DNA of 64,000 nucleotides, taken from Io17-Chloro-G2 sp034420695. Lineage in GTDB: Bacteria > Chloroflexota > Dehalococcoidia > Lucifugimonadales > UBA3495. The notes under the pieces are model-generated. The model was given only the letters and a program-made list of their open reading frames with translations, did no database searches and was not told where the DNA came from. The position numbers were made by a program, and so were the translations under genes. The stretch covers positions 1-64,000 of the forward strand of contig DAOULB010000055.1 in NCBI GenBank assembly GCA_034420695.1. Reading direction: 5' to 3'. Shown here piece after piece: positions 58,875-64,000 of the stretch. Within the stretch, counting starts at the first letter, position 1. The number at the start of each line of letters is the position of its first letter.

Positions 58875-60701
58875 ATGGACATCCTATTGACATTCGCCAC
58901 CCAAGCCGCCGGCCACCAGGAGCCCCACCTGCTGCGGGACTTCGCCATCATCATGGGCGTGGCCGGCTTGGCGCTGGTGCTGTGCCGGAGGGTCAAGCTG
59001 CCGCCGGTGCTGGGATACTTGGCGGCCGGCGCGCTGATCGGGCCTTCCGCCCTGAAGGCCGTGGAGAACTCGGAGACCATAACACTGCTGGCCGACTTGG
59101 GGCTGGTGCTGCTCCTGTTCAGCATTGGCCTAGAGCTGGGGTGGAGGCGTATCCGGGAGGTGGGGGCCAGGGTGGTGCTCATCGCCTCGGTGGAAATGGC
59201 GGTCATGTTCGCCCTGGGATTCGAAATAGCAATCCTGATGGGGTGGAGCGACATCAACGCGGTCTTCCTTGGCTCGGCCTTGTGCATCAGCAGTTCCGCG
59301 ATACTGGTGACCATGCTACGGGATTCGGGCCAGCTCCTGGAGACGCGGGGGCGGTTAATCGTGGGAATCCTGGTGGTGGAGGACTTCGCCGCCGTCATCC
59401 TCTTGACGGTGCTGGCCGGCGTGGCAACCGCCGAGGGCACCGACTTGGCCAGCATCAGCACACTGATGCTCAAGCTGACGATTTTCTCAGTGCTGGCCTT
59501 GGTGTTCGGGGCTTTCCTTGCCGATAAGCTGGCCAAACTCATCAACCGGTTCAGGTCGGAGGAGACGCTGCTCATAACCGGGTTGACCCTGTGCTTCGGA
59601 CTGGCCCTGATTGCGGAACAACTGGGGCTGTCCGGAGCCGCAGGGGCGTTCCTGATTGGGGCCGTGATGGGAGATTCCCACCATGCCGAGGAGATGGAAC
59701 GGACCATGGGACCGGTGCGGACGATGTTCGCCGCCATATTTTTCGTTTCCATCGGCATGCTCATCGACCTATCGCTGCTGGACGATTACATAGTCCCGAC
59801 ACTGGTGGTCACGGCGGTGTTCGTGTTCGGGAAGATAGCCGCGGATACCTTGGGCACCTTCCTTACCGGCCAGGACGGGAGGGTCTCACTGAACGTGGGG
59901 CTGGGAATGCCCCAGAGCGGCGAGTTCTCCTTAGCAATGGTGAAGATAGGCGCGGACTTTGGAGTAGTCGGGGCCTTCATGTACCCCGTGGTCACGGGGA
60001 TGACGGCCATAACCGCGGTGCTCTATCCGCTGTTATTCCGCTCCGCGGACCCATTAGCGGACTTCCTGGAGCGCCGGTCGCCGCGCCTGCTGCGCCGCTA
60101 CGGCAGGGACATGGCATTGGCGCTGGGCGCCCTGCGGAGCGCATTCCGCTTCAACAGTCCAAGGGCCAGGGAGATCCAGAGGAGCAGCAGGACGATCCTG
60201 CTGGATTTGGGCATCATCGCCATATTCCTAGCCTTGGGCACCGGCAGCGTGCGTTTCACCAAGGAACTGTCGGAGTTGGTGCATCTGAGCGAGAGCATGC
60301 TGGGCCTGGTAATAGGCGGCATAGTCCTGGCCCTGTGCATCCCGCCGGCAGTGACTATATGGCGTTCGCTGCGCACCCTTACCGACAGCTTGGTGGATTA
60401 CAGGCTGCCGGGATATTTGGGCACGGCCGACGACTGGGCCCGGGGCAACCTGCGGACGGTGTTCCGCGACACGGCACTGCTGCCGATACTCATCGTGCCG
60501 GGGGTGTGGAGCATTCCCTTGGTCTCAAAACTCATTGCCTTGGGCAGTTTCAGCGCCCCGGTGCCAATCTTCGTGGTGACAGTCATAGTAGCGGCCTTGG
60601 TGCTGGCCACCTTCCAAATTCACCGGGCCCTGAAGGTCATGTTCAGCCAAGCCCTGCTGGGCGAGGACAACCAGTCTTCCAAGGACGATCCGAGCCCGTG
60701 A
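58875..60701 (+). CDS. CPA2-family cation:proton antiporter (KefB-like)
   Basis: This 608-residue membrane protein has about 12 N-terminal transmembrane helices of the Na+/H+ exchanger (CPA2) fold: PPVLGYLAAGALIGPSAL, LLLFSIGLELGW, SSSAILVTML, LGMPQSGEFSLAMVKIG and GAFLIGAVMGD. A further hydrophobic C-terminal part follows (about 430-590), and no TrkA-N domain is visible. It probably exchanges K+ or Na+ for H+ across the cytoplasmic membrane. Confidence 0.9.
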   Translation: MDILLTFATQAAGHQEPHLLRDFAIIMGVAGLALVLCRRVKLPPVLGYLAAGALIGPSALKAVENSETITLLADLGLVLLLFSIGLELGWRRIREVGARVVLIASVEMAVMFALGFEIAILMGWSDINAVFLGSALCISSSAILVTMLRDSGQLLETRGRLIVGILVVEDFAAVILLTVLAGVATAEGTDLASISTLMLKLTIFSVLALVFGAFLADKLAKLINRFRSEETLLITGLTLCFGLALIAEQLGLSGAAGAFLIGAVMGDSHHAEEMERTMGPVRTMFAAIFFVSIGMLIDLSLLDDYIVPTLVVTAVFVFGKIAADTLGTFLTGQDGRVSLNVGLGMPQSGEFSLAMVKIGADFGVVGAFMYPVVTGMTAITAVLYPLLFRSADPLADFLERRSPRLLRRYGRDMALALGALRSAFRFNSPRAREIQRSSRTILLDLGIIAIFLALGTGSVRFTKELSELVHLSESMLGLVIGGIVLALCIPPAVTIWRSLRTLTDSLVDYRLPGYLGTADDWARGNLRTVFRDTALLPILIVPGVWSIPLVSKLIALGSFSAPVPIFVVTVIVAALVLATFQIHRALKVMFSQALLGEDNQSSKDDPSP

Positions 60702-60939
60702 CCAACGCCAGGGCTTGGGGGCCGAAAGACGCCTCTTCGCGGCGCACGGAGTCAGGGCAGGACTTTGGCATGAAACCCCTATAGGGGTAAAATTCCTTGA
60801 CGCCTGCGAGGCCCGTAACAGGCGTTGAAAGCAACACCGGACCGTCGGCTGCCGGGCGTGTTTGTTTAAAACGTAACCGGGTCCCATTTCCTTCCCAAAT
60901 CCCCGTCCACGCCGGACATCCAGAAATGGAGACGATGAG
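60702..60939. other. Intergenic region before the lipoprotein operon
   Basis: About 238 bases. An inverted repeat of GACGCCTG/CAGGCGT type lies near 60800, and an AT-rich spot TTTGTTTAAAACGTAA at about 60860 may be the promoter of the lipoprotein operon. Confidence 0.4.
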
Positions 60940-61698
60940 ATGAGCTTTGCCAATACACTGCGAGGAGCGCGGTCAACCAGCGTTTTGGCGGTCGCTCTCT
61001 TGTTCCTGGCAGCGGGGTGCGCGGGAGAGGCGACTCCCGTTCCCACGCCGACGCCGGCTCCCACCCCCACTCCCACCCTGAGCGATGTTCTTGCCAACGC
61101 GGGGCAGAAGCTGGCCGCCATGACGACGGCTAGGTTTTCGATGGTCGACGAGCTGGAGTCCGGGGCGAAATTCTTCGGGACGACATTCAAGAGCATGGAG
61201 GCAGAGGTAGAGGCTCCCGACAGCTTCAGGATGGTGGTGGAGGTGGTGGCTCCGGGTTTCGGCTTTGTTGAAGTAGAGATGATGGCAGTGGGGGAGCAAG
61301 CCTTCCTGAAGCTCTCCAAGGACGCTCCCTGGGCGCCTCTACCCTTGGACCAAGTCCCCTTTAATTTCGCCGGGCTGGGGGTGACCTTGAGCGACTTGCT
61401 TACTGTGCTGGAGGATGCAGCCATCACCGGCAGGGAGTCGTTGGAGGGGAGCCGGGCCATCCGGGTTGAGGGCACCCTAGGGTCGGATGACCTTTCCGAT
61501 CTCATCACCTCTGTGGACCCGGGACTATCGGTGAACCTAACCCTATGGTTCGACGAGGCCGACCATGCGCTGCAGCAGATACGAATAGCGGGCCAAATCT
61601 ACGCCGACGACGCTCCTGAAACCGTGCGGGTACTGACCATCGAAGGCATCGACGTGCCGGTTGAGATCCAGCTCCCGGAGGCAGGGGACGGGCAGTGA
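60940..61698 (+). CDS. LppX/LprG-like lipid-binding lipoprotein
   Basis: This 252-residue lipoprotein has a signal sequence with lipobox LAAGC (Cys27), a Thr/Pro linker (TPVPTPTPAPTPTPT) and the LppX/LprAFG beta-sheet fold (TTARFSMVDELESGAKFFGTTFKSMEAEVEAPDSFRMVV...). In mycobacteria such proteins bind lipids and are paired with an MFS exporter. Here the following MFS gene overlaps its stop by four bases (GTGA), which supports joint work in lipid or glycolipid export. Confidence 0.82.
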   Translation: MSFANTLRGARSTSVLAVALLFLAAGCAGEATPVPTPTPAPTPTPTLSDVLANAGQKLAAMTTARFSMVDELESGAKFFGTTFKSMEAEVEAPDSFRMVVEVVAPGFGFVEVEMMAVGEQAFLKLSKDAPWAPLPLDQVPFNFAGLGVTLSDLLTVLEDAAITGRESLEGSRAIRVEGTLGSDDLSDLITSVDPGLSVNLTLWFDEADHALQQIRIAGQIYADDAPETVRVLTIEGIDVPVEIQLPEAGDGQ

Positions 61699-63158
61699 GG
61701 GGCATGGGTCACCGCCTGGCTTCCCTGGGTTCGTCGGAGACGGTTGTACTGGGGATTCTCTGCCTGGGAGTGTTTTCCACGGCCTTGGACCAGACGGTGG
61801 TGGTCGCGGCGCTGCCCAGCGTGATGGTGGACTTGGAGATTCCCCTGACGGACTTGGACAAGGCGTCCTGGATTGTCACCGCCTACCTCGTCAGTTACAC
61901 CGTGGCAATGCCGTTGGCCGGGCGGCTTTCCGACGTTCACGGGCGCGTCAAGATGTTCCAAGGGGCATTGCTGCTGTTCGCCATTGGATCGGCGTTGGTG
62001 GCCTTGGCGCCTAACTTCCCCTGGGTGGTGTCCGCAAGGGTGCTACAGGCCATCGGGGGAGGCGCGACAGTCCCCATAGGGCTGGCCATGGCGGTGGGGG
62101 TAGTGGCGCCGGAGAAAAGGGGAATTGCAATAGGACTGGTGGCCGCCTCGGCTGAAGCCGGGTCCGTGCTGGGGCCTTTATATGGGGGGGCCATAATCGA
62201 GTGGATAGGCTGGCGGTGGATATTCTGGCTGGACGTACCGCAGAGCTTCATCCTGATCGCGCTGATGGCCATATTGCAGAACCGCGCCAATCCAGGAGCG
62301 AAGATGGACTACTTCGGGGCGGTGGCGCTGGGAGTGGCCCTGACGGTCCTCACCATTGCGCTGGCCCAGAGGAGCATCTTCACCGGAGAGTCCATTTACC
62401 CGTACTTGATGGCGGCCGCGGGGGTTGCCCTTGTAGGGGTGCTGGTCTTGGTGGAGAGAAAAGCGGCCCAGCCCCTGCTGGCGTCCTTCCTCTACAGCTC
62501 ACGGGCGTTCCTGTCCTCCAACATTACGCAATTCCTGGTGGGGGTAGCATTGATCATCGCCCTAGTGGCGGTGCCAGTGATGGCCGCCACCGTCATGGAG
62601 AAGAAGGCTTGGGAGAGCGCCCTGCACTTGGTGCGTCTCACGGCCGCCATACCCATTGGGGCGGTGATAGGAGGGTACCTGCTGCGCTGGACGGGGGTGA
62701 GGCCGGTGTGCATAACCGGCCTGGTGTTCATAGGAACGGGGCTGCTCATCATGAGCGGCTGGGAGACGGAGGTGGAAGAACTCAGACTGACCATGCCCTT
62801 GGTCATGGCGGGACTGGGATTCGGGCTGGTCATCCCTCCCATAGGAGTCAGCGCCCTGAGCGCGGCGCCCGGCCACTACTGGGGTGCAGCGGCTTCGCTG
62901 GTGACGGCATCGAGGATGGTGGGCATGGCATTGGGACTGGCGGCATTGTCCGCTTGGGGCATAGAGCGGTTCTACAGCCTGACCTCCCACGTGACCTTGG
63001 GGCCGAACTTCGAGGAGACCGAGGCCCTGCTGATAGACGCCGGCGTCACCGTTTTCCAGAACCTCTTCATGATAGCGGGGTTCGTGGCACTGGTTGCCAT
63101 CCTGCCCTGCCTCTTGATGAGGGAGGAAGACGGCGAGGAGGCAACCGCGCCTGAATAA
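61695..63158 (+). CDS. MFS exporter (DHA2, P55-like)
   Basis: This 487-residue, 14-TM transporter of the DHA2 class has D-x-T-V-V-V-A-A-L-P in FSTALDQTVVVAALPSVM, the motif A loop GRLSDVHGRVKMF, and GSVLGPLYGGAII (motif C). The start is GTG overlapping the lipoprotein stop (GTGA); the first Met is residue 4. The gene pair resembles lprG-p55 of mycobacteria, so it may export a lipid or amphiphilic drug together with the lipoprotein. Confidence 0.9.
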   Translation: MRGMGHRLASLGSSETVVLGILCLGVFSTALDQTVVVAALPSVMVDLEIPLTDLDKASWIVTAYLVSYTVAMPLAGRLSDVHGRVKMFQGALLLFAIGSALVALAPNFPWVVSARVLQAIGGGATVPIGLAMAVGVVAPEKRGIAIGLVAASAEAGSVLGPLYGGAIIEWIGWRWIFWLDVPQSFILIALMAILQNRANPGAKMDYFGAVALGVALTVLTIALAQRSIFTGESIYPYLMAAAGVALVGVLVLVERKAAQPLLASFLYSSRAFLSSNITQFLVGVALIIALVAVPVMAATVMEKKAWESALHLVRLTAAIPIGAVIGGYLLRWTGVRPVCITGLVFIGTGLLIMSGWETEVEELRLTMPLVMAGLGFGLVIPPIGVSALSAAPGHYWGAAASLVTASRMVGMALGLAALSAWGIERFYSLTSHVTLGPNFEETEALLIDAGVTVFQNLFMIAGFVALVAILPCLLMREEDGEEATAPE

Positions 63159-63377
63159 GTTCCTGGGGCGCAGAGACGGAGGCTCTTGGGCGGAGCTCGC
63201 TTCCCGGTTGGCTACCGCCCGAACCCGCCCGCCTGACGCCCGAACCCGCCCGCCTGTGAGAGGCTGTTCTTCCAAGACCCGTGGTTATTTGGGGGAGTGA
63301 ATTATGCCAGACCGCAGAGGATGGATGTATTATTGATAGAGGCAAATACACCCCTGTGGAAGGGAGGAGGGGACCAC
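63159..63377. other. Intergenic region with a short tandem repeat
   Basis: The 20-base unit GCCCGAACCCGCCCGCCTGA occurs twice in tandem at about 63217-63257. The promoter of the following lipoprotein gene would lie in this stretch. Nothing else was seen. Confidence 0.45.
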
Positions 63378-64000
63378 GTGATTTCAAAGCTCACCTGTAT
63401 CGCAGTATTCATTACACTATTGGCTCTGCTGGCGTGCGGTGGAGGGGACGCTCCCGATGCCCAGTCTTCCAGGGCGGCAGAGGAGCCGACGGCAACGGCC
63501 AGTCCAACGCCGACCCCGGAGCCGACCAACACACCGGAACCAACCTCAACGCCAGAGCCGACGGCGACTCCAGTACCACCGCCGACGGAGGCCCCAGTAC
63601 CACCGCCGACGGAGGCCCCAGATCCTGCAGGGACGACCGGGAATACCGGGACAGGTGATCCTGCTGCACCAACCACAGGGGAAGCCGACGAGATGGGACC
63701 ACTGACGCCCTTGCGGCTTACCGACCCGATGACAGCGGCCGCCGAATTATCGGAGACCGAACTGGTCTGTCTTGCCGGAACGGCGGACATGGCGCGCCTG
63801 ATGGAGATCTTCAGTGCGCCGGACTTGGCAACACCGGAAGAGCAGGGCAAGATTTTTAACTGCCTCGGGGATGAATCGCTGTTGCGCATCTTCCTAACCG
63901 ACATCATCGATGCCGCTGGTTCGCTAAGCTTGGAGACTTCGATGTGCATCCGGTCCGGGATGGAAGGAGTTGACTTGGCCGCAGCAATGCGGGCAGGCAC
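63378..64000 (+). CDS. Putative lipoprotein, 3' end off the window
   Basis: The frame starts at GTG 63378 after GGGAGGAGGGG and is open to the window end (207 codons). It has a lipoprotein signal (VISKLTCIAVFITLLALLAC, lipobox Cys20), a long Pro/Thr/Glu linker with a duplicated PVPPPTEAP unit, and a folded part with spaced Cys (ELVCLAG, IFNCLGD, TSMCIRS) that form a repeated C-(L/I)-x pattern. Function is unknown. It follows the LppX-MFS pair but has its own RBS. Confidence 0.7.
   Translation, partial: MISKLTCIAVFITLLALLACGGGDAPDAQSSRAAEEPTATASPTPTPEPTNTPEPTSTPEPTATPVPPPTEAPVPPPTEAPDPAGTTGNTGTGDPAAPTTGEADEMGPLTPLRLTDPMTAAAELSETELVCLAGTADMARLMEIFSAPDLATPEEQGKIFNCLGDESLLRIFLTDIIDAAGSLSLETSMCIRSGMEGVDLAAAMRAG

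Noticed and set aside
1..64000. CRISPR arrays and rRNA genes
   Set aside because: No set of regularly spaced direct repeats of the right size and no rRNA-like segment was seen; the repeated palindromes are dispersed REP-like units.

Overview
The window is a GC-rich bacterial chromosome segment. Its gene content suggests a Chloroflexota/Dehalococcoidia bacterium of the SAR202 type, but this is inferred from gene families and not from a marker gene. The pointers are several luciferase-like flavin monooxygenases and VOC-fold enzymes, a lone CoxL-type molybdenum hydroxylase, a Rieske oxygenase, a split methylmalonyl-CoA mutase and lipoproteins with Thr/Pro/Ala linkers. No rRNA gene and no CRISPR array is visible.

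Layout. (1) 1-7670 is the end of an integrative element joined to the 3' end of tRNA-Ser(CGA). It carries a P4-type integrase, an IS630 relic, a tRNA-Ile relic, an XRE regulator, an ImmA/IrrE peptidase, and a compact operon for a ubiquitin-like protein, an E2-like protein and a JAB-E1 fusion. A papain-like protease gene lies beyond a terminator. (2) 7671-25370 is ordinary chromosome: a Fur-family regulator, folD-queA, serA, peptidases, hydrolases, three VOC proteins, one flavin monooxygenase, tRNA-Gly and a DUF433/DUF5615 toxin-antitoxin pair. (3) 25620-44270 is bounded by two near-identical copies, in inverted orientation, of an 0.88-kb element made of GGAAATGG-type iteron units plus a 110-residue ORF. 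Between them lie a methylmalonyl-CoA pathway operon, an OsmC-family gene whose catalytic Cys codon is TGA with a SECIS-like hairpin, and a catabolic stretch (Rieske oxygenase, amidohydrolase, molybdenum hydroxylase, peptide-type binding lipoprotein, amidase, flavin monooxygenase, VOC).

(4) 44537-50450, beside tRNA-Lys(TTT), is a lower-GC island: two DNA methyltransferases, a phospholipase-D-type nuclease, its ATGA-coupled partner, and a HigBA locus whose toxin is truncated. (5) 50660-58390 is a second oxidoreductase cluster, followed by a COG2907-like flavoprotein, a methyltransferase and an ATP-grasp protein. (6) 58875-64000 encodes a CPA2 antiporter, an LppX/LprG-like lipoprotein coupled to an MFS exporter, and a lipoprotein cut by the window end. 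A palindromic REP-like repeat with core GGGCGGGTTTGAAACCCGCCC occurs five times.

The strongest points for follow-up are the candidate selenoprotein OsmC at 30630-31676, the ubiquitin-like conjugation operon at 2799-4911, the inverted iteron element, and the split BfiI-like restriction island.
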